This document shows positions 18,560 through 27,888 of a DNA stretch of 64,000 bases, piece after piece. Below the pieces are notes generated by a model. It did not search any database and was not told the origin of the DNA. It was given only the letters and a program-made list of their open reading frames with translations. The position numbers were made by a program, and so were the translations under genes. The DNA is taken from assembly GCF_020662345.1 (NCBI RefSeq), contig NZ_VMOA01000028.1:1-64000 (forward strand), read 5' to 3'. Each line of letters starts with the position of its first letter. The first letter of the stretch is position 1. This DNA comes from Methylobacterium sp. W2 (GTDB lineage Bacteria > Pseudomonadota > Alphaproteobacteria > Rhizobiales > Beijerinckiaceae).

Positions 18560-19786
18560 GTCCGGGTCGGCCTCATCGAGCCAGTCCATCATTCCGGCGG
18601 CCGCGGCGCGGCCGCTGGAAAAGGCGCCCTGCAGCAGGTAGCCGCCGGTGGGGGCTTCCCAATCCAGCATCTCGCCGGCGACGAACACGCCGGGCCGCGC
18701 CTTCAGCATGAAGCGGGAATCGATGGCCTCGAAGGCGACGCCGCCCGCCGTGGAGATCGCCCGCTCGATCGGACGGGGGGCAAGGAGGCGTAAGGGGGCC
18801 GACTTGATCAGTGCCGCGAGATCGGCCGCCGCAGACGGAAGGGCGCGACCGGCGGCCTCGCGCAGCAAACTCGCCGCCACGGGGTCGAGCCCCGCATCCT
18901 TGCGCAGGCGCGTGGCGAGGGACGCCCCCGGCTTGTGCGTCGCGAGGCGTCGCATCAGCGCATCCTCGGTGAGGTCCGGCCGCAGGTCGAGGACGAGACG
19001 GGCCTCGCCCTTAGCCTCGATCTCCTCGCGGATGAGGCGCGACAGGGCATAGACCGCGCCTCCCTCGATCCCGTCCGCGGTGACCATGGCCTCGCCGCGC
19101 ACGGTCGCGTCGCCGAGCCTGAGCGCGACGCGCTTCAGGGGCGTCCCGGCGAAACGGTCGCGGAACACGTCCGACCACGGCACGGTGAAGCCGACATTGG
19201 CGGGTTTGAGCGGCGAGACGGCGATGCCCGCCTCGGTGAAGACCGGAACCCACGCGCCGTCCGAGCCGAGCCTCGGCCAGCTCGCGCCGCCGAGGGCGAC
19301 GAGCGTCGGCCGGGCCTCCAATGCCATCCGCCCTTCCGGTGTCTCGAAGAGCAGATGCCCGTCCTCCCAGCCGAGGAAACGATGACGGGAGAGGATGCGG
19401 ACGCCCATGGCGTCGAGCCGCCCCAGCCAGGCCCGCAGGAGCGGGGAGGCCTTGAAGCTCTTCGGGAAAACGCGGCCACTGGAGCCGATGAAGGTCGGCT
19501 GGCCGAGCCCTTCGCACCAGTCCCGCAGAGCTTGCGGGGGGAAGGCGTCGATCGCTCCAGCGAGGGGCGGCTGGGCCGGGTGGTAGCGGCGGTGGAACGA
19601 TGCCAGCGGCTCGCTGTGGGTGAGGTTCAGGCCGCCGCGACCGGCGATGAGGAACTTGCGCCCCACCGAGGGCATCCGCTCGTAGAGCGTGACGCGATGA
19701 CCGGCTTCCGCCAGCATTTCGGCGGCGGCGAGCCCCGCCGGGCCGCCGCCGATCACCGCAATGTCCCTGGAAGTCGATCCTGTCAT
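18554..19786 (-). CDS. BaiN/HI0933-family FAD-dependent oxidoreductase
   Basis: 410 residues. The dinucleotide-binding motif [15 protein letters not shown] is at the N-terminus, followed by the family signature [19 protein letters not shown], and [19 protein letters not shown] near the C-terminus binds FAD. Relatives are annotated as NAD(P)/FAD-dependent oxidoreductases (TIGR03862 type); the substrate is unknown. Converges with the collagen-like gene, overlapping by 6 bases at the stop codons; no terminator lies between. Confidence 0.9.
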   Translation of the reverse strand: MTGSTSRDIAVIGGGPAGLAAAEMLAEAGHRVTLYERMPSVGRKFLIAGRGGLNLTHSEPLASFHRRYHPAQPPLAGAIDAFPPQALRDWCEGLGQPTFIGSSGRVFPKSFKASPLLRAWLGRLDAMGVRILSRHRFLGWEDGHLLFETPEGRMALEARPTLVALGGASWPRLGSDGAWVPVFTEAGIAVSPLKPANVGFTVPWSDVFRDRFAGTPLKRVALRLGDATVRGEAMVTADGIEGGAVYALSRLIREEIEAKGEARLVLDLRPDLTEDALMRRLATHKPGASLATRLRKDAGLDPVAASLLREAAGRALPSAAADLAALIKSAPLRLLAPRPIERAISTAGGVAFEAIDSRFMLKARPGVFVAGEMLDWEAPTGGYLLQGAFSSGRAAAAGMMDWLDEADPDL

Positions 19787-19843
19787 GGCGCTGGGAGGCC
19801 GTGGCTGCGCCTCGCTGTCAAGGGCGGATCGTGGTTGCGCGTG

Positions 19844-20608
19844 TCATCCGGCCTCGGAGGCGACCAGGGCGAAGGTGAGCACGTCCACCGATGAGGCGCC
19901 CCCGCGCAGAAGAGCGCGCGACGCAGCGTTGGCGGTGGAGCCGGTGGTGGTGACGTCGTCGATGAGCAGGACTTTGCGACCCTGAAGCCGTGACCTTGCG
20001 GCGGCCGGCACCCGGAACGCGCCCTGGAGGTTCGTCGCCCGCGCGGCGCGGCTGAGACCCACCTGCGAGCGTGTCGCCTTCACTCGTGCGAGTGTCGCGG
20101 TCTCGCAGGGCAGACCGGAGAGTCGGCCGATCCCGCGACCGAGGAGGGCGGCCTGGTTGAACCGGCGGCGCCACAGGCGCGTCCAGTGCAACGGCACCGG
20201 CACGAGGCAATCGGCCTCCCGCAACAGCTCGGCCCCGGCTGCCGCCATCATCCGCGCCATGGGGGCGGCGAGATCGAGCCGGTCCTCGTATTTCAGGCGA
20301 TGGACGAGATCGCGAGCCACATCGTCGTAGAGAGCCACGGCTCTCGCTCGTCCGAAGACCGGCGGATCGGCGATGGCCCGAGGGGACAACAGGGGGCCAA
20401 GGCCGAGATCGACGGGAAACGGCGTGCCGAGGCGCTGGCAATAGGGCTCCTCAATGAGGCGCAGGCTCGACCAGCAGCGGGGGCACAGAGCATGCGGATC
20501 GGCGGTGGCGGCACCGCAGCCGGCGCAGGTCGGCGGATAGATCAGGCCGAGGGCGCCCGCCGAGAGCGAGCGGACGCCTCGCCGAAGGAACTGGGCGGCG
20601 GACACCAT
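19844..20608 (-). CDS. ComF family phosphoribosyltransferase-like protein
   Basis: 254 residues. The N-terminal zinc-ribbon-like segment has two CxxC pairs (PPTCAGCG and ALCPRCW). The C-terminal type I phosphoribosyltransferase domain has the PRPP loop VLLIDDVTTTGSTANAASRAL. ComF proteins are DNA-uptake factors in competent bacteria; in Alphaproteobacteria the gene is widespread and its role is uncertain. It follows the FAD oxidoreductase on the same strand after a 57-base gap and is oriented away from the methyltransferase gene at 21025. Confidence 0.92.
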   Translation of the reverse strand: MVSAAQFLRRGVRSLSAGALGLIYPPTCAGCGAATADPHALCPRCWSSLRLIEEPYCQRLGTPFPVDLGLGPLLSPRAIADPPVFGRARAVALYDDVARDLVHRLKYEDRLDLAAPMARMMAAAGAELLREADCLVPVPLHWTRLWRRRFNQAALLGRGIGRLSGLPCETATLARVKATRSQVGLSRAARATNLQGAFRVPAAARSRLQGRKVLLIDDVTTTGSTANAASRALLRGGASSVDVLTFALVASEAG

Positions 20609-20695
20609 GCCCCTTGCTTACGGCCTCGTCCGCCGCCCCGCGACGAGATTTTTCCGAGATGGCCCTTCGTGGAGCGAGACCTGAGAAACGGCGCT

Positions 20696-20923
20696 TTACT
20701 GTCCGGCGGGCTGCTGTCCCTGGTTCTGCTGCTTGTCCTTCTTGTTGGCCCTGTGGTGGCCGATGGCGCATCCGGCCGCCGCCCCCATCTTGCCATGTCC
20801 GGCCATATGGCCGGCGACGCCGCCCACGAGGGCGCCCTTGATACAGCCCTTGGCCTCGGCGGAATGGCTCAGCGACAAAGCTGCGAGGGTGGACAAGGCG
20901 ATCGCCGCAACGAGTCGAATCAT
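20696..20923 (-). CDS. Small exported glycine-rich protein
   Basis: 75 residues, unrecognised. The N-terminal MIRLVAAIALSTLAALSLSH is a signal peptide with likely cleavage after AEA. The mature part carries alternating Gly/Ala (GCIKGALVGGVAGHMAGHGK, then GAAAGCAIGHH), resembling a glycine-zipper segment with two cysteines, and ends in a polar NKKDKQQNQGQQPAGQ tail. Such proteins are usually periplasmic or outer-membrane associated. Located between comF and a divergent methyltransferase. Confidence 0.7.
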   Translation of the reverse strand: MIRLVAAIALSTLAALSLSHSAEAKGCIKGALVGGVAGHMAGHGKMGAAAGCAIGHHRANKKDKQQNQGQQPAGQ

Positions 20924-21024
20924 GGGTCCGGTCTCCGGTTTCCGTTATGAGGCTCCAACATTCCGCCGCTCACGCCCGTTCCCCGCTGGCAGGATCACGT
21001 TTCCGCGCCAGCTATCAGGTCGAG

Positions 21025-21936
21025 ATGACGATTCCACCGCCCCTCTTCGATACGGGTCTCGCTCGCCGGCGGCTCGCTCGCGCTACACGCGCGGGCTATG
21101 CGGATTTCCTGCTTTCACGCCTCGCCGACGACCTCGACGACAGGCTCTCTGCGATCCTGCGGGCATTTCCGGAGGCCCTCGACCTCGGGACGCCGAGTGC
21201 CGTCCCCGCCCGAGGCCTCCTGCGCTCCGGCCGTGTCGGCGCGATCATCCGCGTGGCTCCTTTCGCCGAGGCCGGCGGTGGTCTCGCCCTCGCCGTCGGT
21301 GATCCCGAGGCGCTGCCGCTGGCAGCCTCGCGCTTCGACCTCGCCGTGTCGCTGCTGGCCCTGCAGCACGTCAACGATCTGCCGGGGGCGCTGGCGCAGC
21401 TGCGCCGGGTGCTGAAACCCGACGGGCTGTTCATCGGCTGCCTCCTGGGTGGACGCACCCTCACCGAGCTGCGTCAGGCCTTCGGCCAGGCCGAGGCCGA
21501 GATCGAGGGGGGGATCAGCCCGCGCGTGGCCCCCTTCGCCGAGGTGCGCGAGATGGGCAGCCTGCTCCAGCGCGCCGGCTTCGCCCTGCCGGTGACCGAT
21601 GTCGACACGCTCACCGTGCGCTACGCCGATCCCTTCGCCCTGATGCGCGACCTGCGCGCCATGGGCCTCACCAACGTGCTGACCGAGCGCCGCCGCACGC
21701 CCCTGCGCCGCGATACCCTGATGCGGATGGCCGCGATCTATGCCGAGCGGTTCGCCGATCCCGACGGGCGTCTGAGGGCGACGTTCGAGGTTCTGTGGCT
21801 CTCCGGCTGGGCGCCCCACGAGAGCCAGCAGAAGCCGCTCAAGCCCGGCAGCGCCAAGTCCCGTCTCGCCGACGCCCTGGGCGTTCCCGAGATCACGCCC
21901 GGCAAGATCACGACCGGTACGACCAGCGATCCTTAA
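21025..21936 (+). CDS. Class I SAM-dependent methyltransferase-like protein (NDUFAF5 type)
   Basis: 303 residues from ATG 21025 (MTIPPPLFDTGLARRR, the family start); an ATG at 20947 would add 26 poorly conserved residues. Domain order matches NDUFAF5/BioC-like methyltransferases: FDLAVSLLALQHVNDLPGAL, the GGRTLTELRQAF segment and LMRDLRAMGLTNVL. Motif I reads DLGTPSAVPARG rather than the usual DLGCGxG, so SAM binding may be weak or atypical. Mitochondrial NDUFAF5 hydroxylates an arginine of complex I; a related role here is only inference. Followed after 10 bases by a DUF427 gene. Confidence 0.86.
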   Translation: MTIPPPLFDTGLARRRLARATRAGYADFLLSRLADDLDDRLSAILRAFPEALDLGTPSAVPARGLLRSGRVGAIIRVAPFAEAGGGLALAVGDPEALPLAASRFDLAVSLLALQHVNDLPGALAQLRRVLKPDGLFIGCLLGGRTLTELRQAFGQAEAEIEGGISPRVAPFAEVREMGSLLQRAGFALPVTDVDTLTVRYADPFALMRDLRAMGLTNVLTERRRTPLRRDTLMRMAAIYAERFADPDGRLRATFEVLWLSGWAPHESQQKPLKPGSAKSRLADALGVPEITPGKITTGTTSDP

Positions 21937-21946
21937 GGAGACGACG

Positions 21947-22306
21947 ATGAAAGAGCCCGGCCCGGACCACCCCATCATCATCGAGACGAGCCACCGGCGC
22001 GTCCGCGTCATCCTCGCCGGCACCGTGATCGCGGAATCCGGTGCCGCCCTCGTCCTTCGCGAGGCGAGCTATGGGCCGGTCTATTACCTGCCCCGCGCGG
22101 ATGCGCGCTGGGAGTATTTCACGCGCTCGGCGCGCAGCAGCCACTGCCCCTACAAGGGCGAGGCCAGCTATTACACGCTGACGGTCGGCGATACGGTTCG
22201 GGCCGATGCGGTCTGGAGCTACGAGGCTCCATTCCCCTCCGTTGCCGAGATCAGGGACCACCTCGCCTTTTATCCGGACAGGGTCGACGCGATCGAGCTT
22301 CTGTAG
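21947..22306 (+). CDS. DUF427 domain protein
   Basis: 119 residues spanning one DUF427 domain: RRVRVILAGTVIAES, VYYLPRADARWEYF, then CPYKGEASYYTL and WSYEAPFPSVAEI. Family structures are small beta-barrel-like folds of unknown function; the C-P-x-K-G motif is invariant. It is preceded by AAGGAG (21934-21939), overlapping the end of the methyltransferase gene, so the two are probably cotranscribed. Confidence 0.92.
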   Translation: MKEPGPDHPIIIETSHRRVRVILAGTVIAESGAALVLREASYGPVYYLPRADARWEYFTRSARSSHCPYKGEASYYTLTVGDTVRADAVWSYEAPFPSVAEIRDHLAFYPDRVDAIELL

Positions 22307-22380
22307 GCCCCATCACGCGTGGGACTGTTCGGCTCGGGATCAGGCGATCGGTGAAGCGGAGACGGCGTCCATCGCATCGC

Positions 22381-23910
22381 TCAGCCCTTCACCTTCTCCC
22401 AAAAGGCCGATTTCCGCCCGTGCGCCTTGCGCAGGGCGTCCCGATAGGCGGCGTGGTCAGGCGTGAGGTCGCCCGGTTCGAGACGCTGAGCCAGGGCGTC
22501 GAGGGTCAGGAGGTGGCGGGCGCCGTAACCGTAGGCGCTGGAGCGGCCCTTGCTCAGCATGTCGTCGATCATGCAGCGGTAGAGCAGGCTGGCCGCCTTC
22601 GGGCTCGCCTCTTCCAGAGCCTCCGCCGCGGGAGCGAGGATTTCGTAGCGGTTGCCGTCCCATGTCGCAGCCTTGTCGATGACGAGGCGCGCCGCGCGGT
22701 CGAGCCTGGGCCAATGCACGAGGAAATGCAGGGCGCGGTAGGGGTCGGCGTGAGAGGCCGCATGGTCGAAGGCGCGCTCGAGCGCCTCTTCGTCCTCGAA
22801 ATCGGGGAGCTTGGCAACGTAATCGCGCAGCATCTCGCGGTCGAGACGAGCCTCGAAACAGGCCCAGCGCTTCCCCTGTGCCTCCTCCCTGCGGCCGAGA
22901 GCGTCGAGGATACGGATTTCGAGGGAGGTTCGCTCACGCTGGGGCGCGTCCGGGTCGAAGCTTCCCGTCAACATCTGCTCGCGGGTGACGACGACGACTC
23001 CGCGCTTCTGCGGCCGCTCGATCCAATCGAGTGCCTCGGCGGCGCGGTTCGCCAGAAGCAGGCGCTCGGCCACGGCCACACTGTCCGGATGGTCGGGGGA
23101 GATCATCTGTTCGAGGGCGATGAAAGCCTCGACATCGCCGCGCCGGTCGGCCAGGGCCTGTCGCATCCGCAGCAGACGCCTGCGCTCCATCTTCCGGTCC
23201 CAGCCCTGCGTGCCGAAGGCAGCCGATCGGGATGGCGGCTTACCCGACGCCTTCGGTTCTGGTGGCGTCGCTGCGGCGAGGGCCGCGTCGACCGGTTCCA
23301 GTGCGGTCTCGGGTAGGCCCTCCACCACCGTGAGCAGCAGGGCATCGAGGATGCCGAACCCGTCCGTCTCAAGGAGCGGCACCAGTTTCACGGCCAATTG
23401 GGCGGCGTCGGCCGGGGGACGCCGAAGCGCCAGATCGGCGGCGGCATGCGTCGCCCGTTCGTAGACGCCCACTACCTGACCGCTGGAATCGTCGACGCGC
23501 TCCAGCACGCCCTGCGCTCCGCCGAGGAAACGGATCAACCGGTTGAGGGCGGCGTCCACGTCGAGGGGAGCCAGTTCCGAGACGATGGTGGAGACCGTGG
23601 CGTCGAGATCGGCGGCGAAGGCACGCCGCTTCTGCCAGTCGATGTAGCCGTGGGCCCGCTCCAGGGCGGTGAGCCGCCGGTCGACGAGGGCGGCGACGGC
23701 ATCGGGGCCCTGCAATCCGGCGATCGCCGCGGTGACGAGCTTCTTGAAGGCGGGGTTGCGCGCGGTCTCGTCGAGGACAAGGCCGATCAACCGGTCGAGT
23801 CCCAGCGGCGCCAGGGTCTCGGGCGACGGCGTGGTCTTGCGCGAGACGCGTTTCGGCTTCTCAACCGCGACTGTTTCCGGGATCGCCTTCACCGTTGCCT
23901 TGCGCGCCAT
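22381..23910 (-). CDS. DUF6880 family protein
   Basis: 509 residues, almost all alpha-helical. A basic, Thr/Pro-rich N-terminus (MARKATVKAIPETV) leads into helices with repeated DRxxALERAHGY, ERATHAAADLALR and WIERPQKRGVV motifs. The C-terminal YRALHFLVHWPRLDRAARL, MIDDMLSKGRSSAYGYGARH and YRDALRKAHGRKSAFW are conserved in DUF6880 relatives. No catalytic motif or membrane span. A TPR-like scaffold is plausible but unproved. It lies 52 bases from mutT on the same strand. Confidence 0.8.
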   Translation of the reverse strand: MARKATVKAIPETVAVEKPKRVSRKTTPSPETLAPLGLDRLIGLVLDETARNPAFKKLVTAAIAGLQGPDAVAALVDRRLTALERAHGYIDWQKRRAFAADLDATVSTIVSELAPLDVDAALNRLIRFLGGAQGVLERVDDSSGQVVGVYERATHAAADLALRRPPADAAQLAVKLVPLLETDGFGILDALLLTVVEGLPETALEPVDAALAAATPPEPKASGKPPSRSAAFGTQGWDRKMERRRLLRMRQALADRRGDVEAFIALEQMISPDHPDSVAVAERLLLANRAAEALDWIERPQKRGVVVVTREQMLTGSFDPDAPQRERTSLEIRILDALGRREEAQGKRWACFEARLDREMLRDYVAKLPDFEDEEALERAFDHAASHADPYRALHFLVHWPRLDRAARLVIDKAATWDGNRYEILAPAAEALEEASPKAASLLYRCMIDDMLSKGRSSAYGYGARHLLTLDALAQRLEPGDLTPDHAAYRDALRKAHGRKSAFWEKVKG

Positions 23911-23962
23911 GCTCCCCGCCTCCCGCCTCCGACGGACAACCTGTAGCGGCCGGGCTTTGCCA

Positions 23963-24382
23963 TCAAGGCCCGAGGAGATCGACCAGGAACGGGATCAGCG
24001 GCGCATCGGCCGGAGGCATCGGCTGCTCCTTAAGAGCGCGCGGGCGCACCCATTTCAGCGCCTGCCCCTCCATGGAACGGGGCGTGCCCTCCCAGCGGCG
24101 GCAGACATAGAGCGGCATCAGCAGGTGGAAGTCGGGATAGGCGTGGCTGGCGAAGGTGAGAGGGGCGAGGCAGGGCTCCTTCACTTCGATCCCGATCTCC
24201 TCGCGCAACTCGCGGATCAGCGTCTCCTCCGGCCGCTCGCCCGGCTCGACCTTACCGCCGGGGAACTCCCAGAGACCGGCGAGCTGCTTGCCCTCCGGGC
24301 GCTGGGCCAGGAGAACGCGGCCATCCGCATCCACCAGGGCGACCGCCACCACGAGGAGGATGCGGAACGGAGGCGGCGTCAC
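23963..24382 (-). CDS. mutT: (Deoxy)nucleoside triphosphate pyrophosphohydrolase, MutT type
   Basis: 139 residues. The Nudix box GX5EX7REUXEEXGU is complete as GGKVEPGERPEETLIRELRE plus EIGI. VVAVALVDADGRVLLAQRP and GLWEFPGG match MutT, which clears 8-oxo-dGTP from the nucleotide pool. The ATG overlaps the stop of the SIMPL gene (4 bases), so argJ, SIMPL and mutT form a tightly coupled operon; argJ followed by mutT is common in Alphaproteobacteria. Confidence 0.93.
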   Translation of the reverse strand: MTPPPFRILLVVAVALVDADGRVLLAQRPEGKQLAGLWEFPGGKVEPGERPEETLIRELREEIGIEVKEPCLAPLTFASHAYPDFHLLMPLYVCRRWEGTPRSMEGQALKWVRPRALKEQPMPPADAPLIPFLVDLLGP

Positions 24383-25125
24383 GGCAGGATCGCGAAACTG
24401 GCCGAGACCTCGGCGCTCGTCTCGATCGTCCCCGCCGCGAGCGGCACCGGCACGCCGGAGCGCTTGGACCGCATCGGAGGCGCCGCCATCGCCATCGGCA
24501 TGCCGCCGCCCTGGGGCGTCGTCTGGATCAGCAGGGGCGCTCCGAGCTTCACTCCGGCGGCTTCGGCGAGGCGTCCGGCCTGCGCCATCGCATCCTTCAT
24601 GGCCGCCACCTGCACAATGGCTTCCGCCGCGTTGGGATCCGTCAGGCCGAACGCCACGCCCTCGATCCGGTTGGCGCCCGCGTCCAAGGCCTTGCGCATC
24701 AGCTCGCCGAGCTTGCCCATATCGGCGAGGCGCACCCGCACGCTGTTGGCGGCGCGGTAGCCGTCCGGTTTCTCGGTGATGCTGCCGTCGGGCTGGCGCA
24801 GCTCCCGCGTCGCCTGGGTGAGGGTGACCGCCGTCGTGCCGATATCCGTCTCGCCGACGCCGAACCCGGACGACAGCGTGATGAGCGCGCGGACGACAGT
24901 GCTCGCTCCGTCGAGGGCGGCGGCGGGCGTCGCGCCCCTGGCCTCGATCCCGATCTCCACCGAGGCGAAGTCCGGCGGCGTCTCGGCGCGGGCGCGGCCC
25001 GTCACCACGATGCGGCTCTCGTGTTTGGGCCTGTCGTCGTCCGCCGAGGCGGGGATCGCGAAGGCGGGAATCGTCAGGGCGAGGGCGAGGCTCGCCGCCG
25101 CCGCCCGGCGGAGGAGGCGCCTCAT
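24379..25125 (-). CDS. SIMPL (DUF541) domain protein, exported
   Basis: 248 residues. The signal peptide [20 protein letters not shown] ends near IPASA. The mature part is a single SIMPL/DUF541 domain: [55 protein letters not shown] and [14 protein letters not shown]. Relatives are periplasmic proteins that assemble into ring-like multimers; one animal member binds IRAK kinases, and the bacterial role is unclear. Start and stop overlap argJ and mutT by 4 bases each (ATGA), meaning strict translational coupling. Confidence 0.9.
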   Translation of the reverse strand: MRRLLRRAAAASLALALTIPAFAIPASADDDRPKHESRIVVTGRARAETPPDFASVEIGIEARGATPAAALDGASTVVRALITLSSGFGVGETDIGTTAVTLTQATRELRQPDGSITEKPDGYRAANSVRVRLADMGKLGELMRKALDAGANRIEGVAFGLTDPNAAEAIVQVAAMKDAMAQAGRLAEAAGVKLGAPLLIQTTPQGGGMPMAMAAPPMRSKRSGVPVPLAAGTIETSAEVSASFAILP

Positions 25126-26372
25126 GAGCGGTAATCCCCGTTGATCTCGATGTAGCCCTTGGTCAGGTCGCAGGTCCAAACCCGCGCCGTGCCGTCGCCG
25201 AGACCGAGGTCGACCGTCACCGAGACGTCGGGTTCGCGCATGACGGCGCTCGCCGCCGCCTCGCTGTAATCCGGGTCGCGGGCGCCTTCGCGGGCGACCC
25301 GGACGTCGCCGAACCAGATCGCGAGGCGATCGCGGTCGGCGGGCTCGCCGGCCTTGCCCACCGCCATCACGACGCGGCCCCAATTGGCGTCCTCGCCGGC
25401 GATGGCCGTCTTCACCAGGGGCGAGTTGGCGATGGACATGGCGATGCGGTGAGCGGAGGCGTTGCTCGTCGCGCCCTTCACGTTGACGGTAACGAACTTG
25501 CGCGCGCCCTCGCCATCCTTGGCGACGAGCTGCGCCAGCTCGATCAAGAGGTCGTCCAGCGCCGCGCGGAAGCCCGACAGGCGTGCATCGCCCGGATCGG
25601 TCACGGGCGCGTTGCCGGCGGCTCCGGTGGCGAACAGCATCAGCGTGTCGGAGGTGGAGGTGTCGCCATCCACCGTCACGCAGTTGAAGCTGGTCTGCGT
25701 CCCGGCGCTCAGAAGGGTCTGGAGCACCACTTGCGGCAGGGCCGCGTCGGTGAAGACGAAGCTCAGCATCGTCGCCATGTCGGGGGCGATCATCCCCGCA
25801 CCCTTGGCGATGCCGTTGATCGTCACGTGCGTCCCGTCGATCGTCGCCGTGCGGGTGGCGAGCTTGGGGAACGTGTCGGTGGTCATGATCGCCTGGGCCG
25901 CCGCCGCCCAGGCTTCGGGGCCGGTCTCGGTCCGCGCGGCGCAATCCGCCAGCACGCCCTCGAATTTCGTCGCGTCGAGGGGTTCGCCGATGACGCCGGT
26001 GGAGGCGATGAAGATCTCGTCGGGCCGGCATCCGGCCGCTTCGGCGCCGATCTTGGCGGTCAGCGCCACGGCGTCCCGGCCGCGCGCGCCGGTAAAGGCG
26101 TTGGCGTTGCCGGAATTGACGATCAACGCGCGGGCGCCTTCTCTCGCCAAGGCTTCACGGCACCAATCCACGGGGGCCGAGGGGCATTTGGAGCGGGTGA
26201 ACACCCCCGCCGCCTGCGTTCCCGGCTGCATCGCGAGGTAGAGCACGTCGGTGCGCCCGGAATAGCGGATGCCGGCCTGTGCGGTGGCGATGCCGACGCC
26301 GCCGATGGGGGGGAGCTCGGGCACGCTCGTCGGGGCGAGGGGCGAGACGGGAGTGGCTTTGGTTGATGACAT
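25122..26372 (-). CDS. argJ: Bifunctional glutamate N-acetyltransferase / N-acetylglutamate synthase
   Basis: 416 residues from the ATG starting [11 protein letters not shown]. Transfers acetyl from N-acetylornithine to glutamate in the cyclic arginine pathway; a bifunctional form can also use acetyl-CoA. The proenzyme self-cleaves before the nucleophilic threonine in [18 protein letters not shown] (read in parts), and the alpha subunit carries MTTDTFPK. The C-terminal [17 protein letters not shown] is conserved. First gene of the argJ-SIMPL-mutT unit. The 288 bases upstream hold a short inverted repeat near 26568-26581 (GCATC/GATGC) and no clear promoter. Confidence 0.96.
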   Translation of the reverse strand: MSSTKATPVSPLAPTSVPELPPIGGVGIATAQAGIRYSGRTDVLYLAMQPGTQAAGVFTRSKCPSAPVDWCREALAREGARALIVNSGNANAFTGARGRDAVALTAKIGAEAAGCRPDEIFIASTGVIGEPLDATKFEGVLADCAARTETGPEAWAAAAQAIMTTDTFPKLATRTATIDGTHVTINGIAKGAGMIAPDMATMLSFVFTDAALPQVVLQTLLSAGTQTSFNCVTVDGDTSTSDTLMLFATGAAGNAPVTDPGDARLSGFRAALDDLLIELAQLVAKDGEGARKFVTVNVKGATSNASAHRIAMSIANSPLVKTAIAGEDANWGRVVMAVGKAGEPADRDRLAIWFGDVRVAREGARDPDYSEAAASAVMREPDVSVTVDLGLGDGTARVWTCDLTKGYIEINGDYRS

Positions 26373-26660
26373 CGGTCGGTCCGGCTCCGGCTGTCCGCCG
26401 CGCATGTTGGCGTCGCGCGGCGGGGCCGTGTTGCCCCGTGCGCTGCCGCCCCGTCAACCGCCGGAGAGGCGGATGCGCCTCCGATCTAGGGAACAGTCGA
26501 GCCGGAGAGGAATTCCCTTGATACAGGTCGCCTGCCGGCAAAGGCTCCTTGTCTTGCGATACCATCGCATCTTACGATGCTGCGTCGCACAGTAATCGCA
26601 GTGCCGGTGGCGGCTCATGCCGATCCAGGCAAGTCCCGACAGGAACGAGGAGCTTCCATC

Positions 26661-27065
26661 ATGGAATCGACGGCTTCCACCGGTGGAGCCTATGGCGTTC
26701 AGGTTCTGATCGCCGGACGACAAAAGCACTGGCGCGACGAGGTCGCCTCGCAGATCCGGCGTGCCGGTTACTCGGCGACCACCGTCGATTCCGGTGTCGA
26801 TGCGATGACGATTCTGGCGCTCGGCCTCCCGGTCGACGTGCTGGTGACCGATATCAGCCTCAAAGGCGAGTTGTGTTCCACCAAGCTGGTTCTGGAGGCA
26901 CGCGCATTGCGGCCAGACCTGCGGATCGTCTTCGCCAACGAGCCGTCATGCGACCCTCTACCCAACGTGATCGACGAGGGGGCCGACGATGTGTTCGTCA
27001 CGAACGAAGTGAGGAACGACGCGGTCGCCAGCACCGTGCGCGAGGCTCTCTGCACGCGCAACTGA
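26661..27065 (+). CDS. Degenerate response-regulator receiver protein
   Basis: 134 residues, a stand-alone CheY-like fold. The ATG at 26661 follows AGGAACGAGG. The presumed phosphoacceptor Asp64 is present in VLVTDISLKGE. The paired acidic residues that bind magnesium are replaced by AGR (18-20), and the conserved lysine on beta-5 is missing (VFVTNEV). It therefore probably cannot be phosphorylated in the normal way and may act as a constitutive or decoy receiver. It has no output domain and no kinase next to it. The gene ends in a strong terminator and has no plus-strand partner. Confidence 0.82.
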   Translation: MESTASTGGAYGVQVLIAGRQKHWRDEVASQIRRAGYSATTVDSGVDAMTILALGLPVDVLVTDISLKGELCSTKLVLEARALRPDLRIVFANEPSCDPLPNVIDEGADDVFVTNEVRNDAVASTVREALCTRN

Positions 27066-27095
27066 GGCGGGCTGACCGGATCTGGGATCCTGAGC

Positions 27096-27140
27096 GAGAG
27101 AGGCGGCCGAGGCAACGATGTCTCGGCCGCCTCTTTCGTT
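27096..27140 (+). terminator. Rho-independent terminator
   Basis: Stem GAGGCGGCCGAG / CTCGGCCGCCTC with a ten-base loop, followed by TTTCGTTTG. It lies 31 bases after the receiver-protein stop codon and could also serve the convergent PRC-barrel gene. Confidence 0.85.
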
Positions 27141-27176
27141 TGATGACCGCGACCGGGATGCGCGGCAAGATCGATC

Positions 27177-27707
27177 TCAGGGGGCCGTCTTGCTCTCCGC
27201 CGGCTTGGTCTCGGACGCCTTCGTGTCCGCCGGCTTCGCGTCGCCGGAATTGGGCTTGGCCTGACCGAGATAGACATATTCCGGTGCGGCGCGGAGCTGA
27301 TCCTTGTTGGTCTCGATCGTCGCCTTCAGCGTCTTGTCGTCGACGCGGGTGAGCTTCAGGGCGCTGGGATCGACGGCCACGTATTTCGTGCCGATGCCGA
27401 GGAAGCCGCCGACGCCGACCACCCAGGCCTTGATGGTGCTGCCCTCGTCGAGAACGATGTCGGCGATCTCCCCGATCGTTTCGTTGGCGCCGTTCTGGAT
27501 CGTCAGGCCGATCAGCTTGGACGTGACCCGGTCCGTGGGGGTCTGGGCGACGAAGGTCGGACGCAGATCGTTGCTGAGGGTCGCGGGCGCCGCCGGCACT
27601 GGTGCCGTGCCCGCATTCTGCGGTTCCGTCGTCTGAGCAGCGGCGATCGTCGCTCCCGCGAAGACGAGGGGCGTCGCGAGGGTCGCTGCAAGCAACAGGA
27701 TGCGCAT
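27177..27707 (-). CDS. Exported PRC-barrel domain protein
   Basis: 176 residues. Signal peptide MRILLLAATLATPLVFAGAT, cleavage near AAA-QT. A PRC-barrel at ~65-125 is seen in SKLIGLTIQNGANETIGEIA (conserved GxxIGxIxD), then IVLDEGSTIKAWVVGVGGFL and TKYVAVDPSALKL. The tail is Pro/Ala/Lys/Glu-rich. Exported PRC-barrel proteins are common in Methylobacteriaceae and have no assigned activity. Divergent from the glutathione peroxidase gene, with 181 bases shared as promoter region. Confidence 0.87.
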   Translation of the reverse strand: MRILLLAATLATPLVFAGATIAAAQTTEPQNAGTAPVPAAPATLSNDLRPTFVAQTPTDRVTSKLIGLTIQNGANETIGEIADIVLDEGSTIKAWVVGVGGFLGIGTKYVAVDPSALKLTRVDDKTLKATIETNKDQLRAAPEYVYLGQAKPNSGDAKPADTKASETKPAESKTAP

Positions 27708-27888
27708 AGGGCGTGTCTTTCCGCTCTGGGTTCGGGGGTCGAACTCGGTCCTCGCTCAAGCTGAGCCCTTGCGAAAGGTTCCACCCTCCTTGCGCACGAT
27801 GGTGGACAGGCCGCCTGGCCGGACTAGTTTCGGCAGGGTCGCGGGCGGGCCGATTCCCATCCTCGGCTCTGCAAGGGAGCGACCCTCG

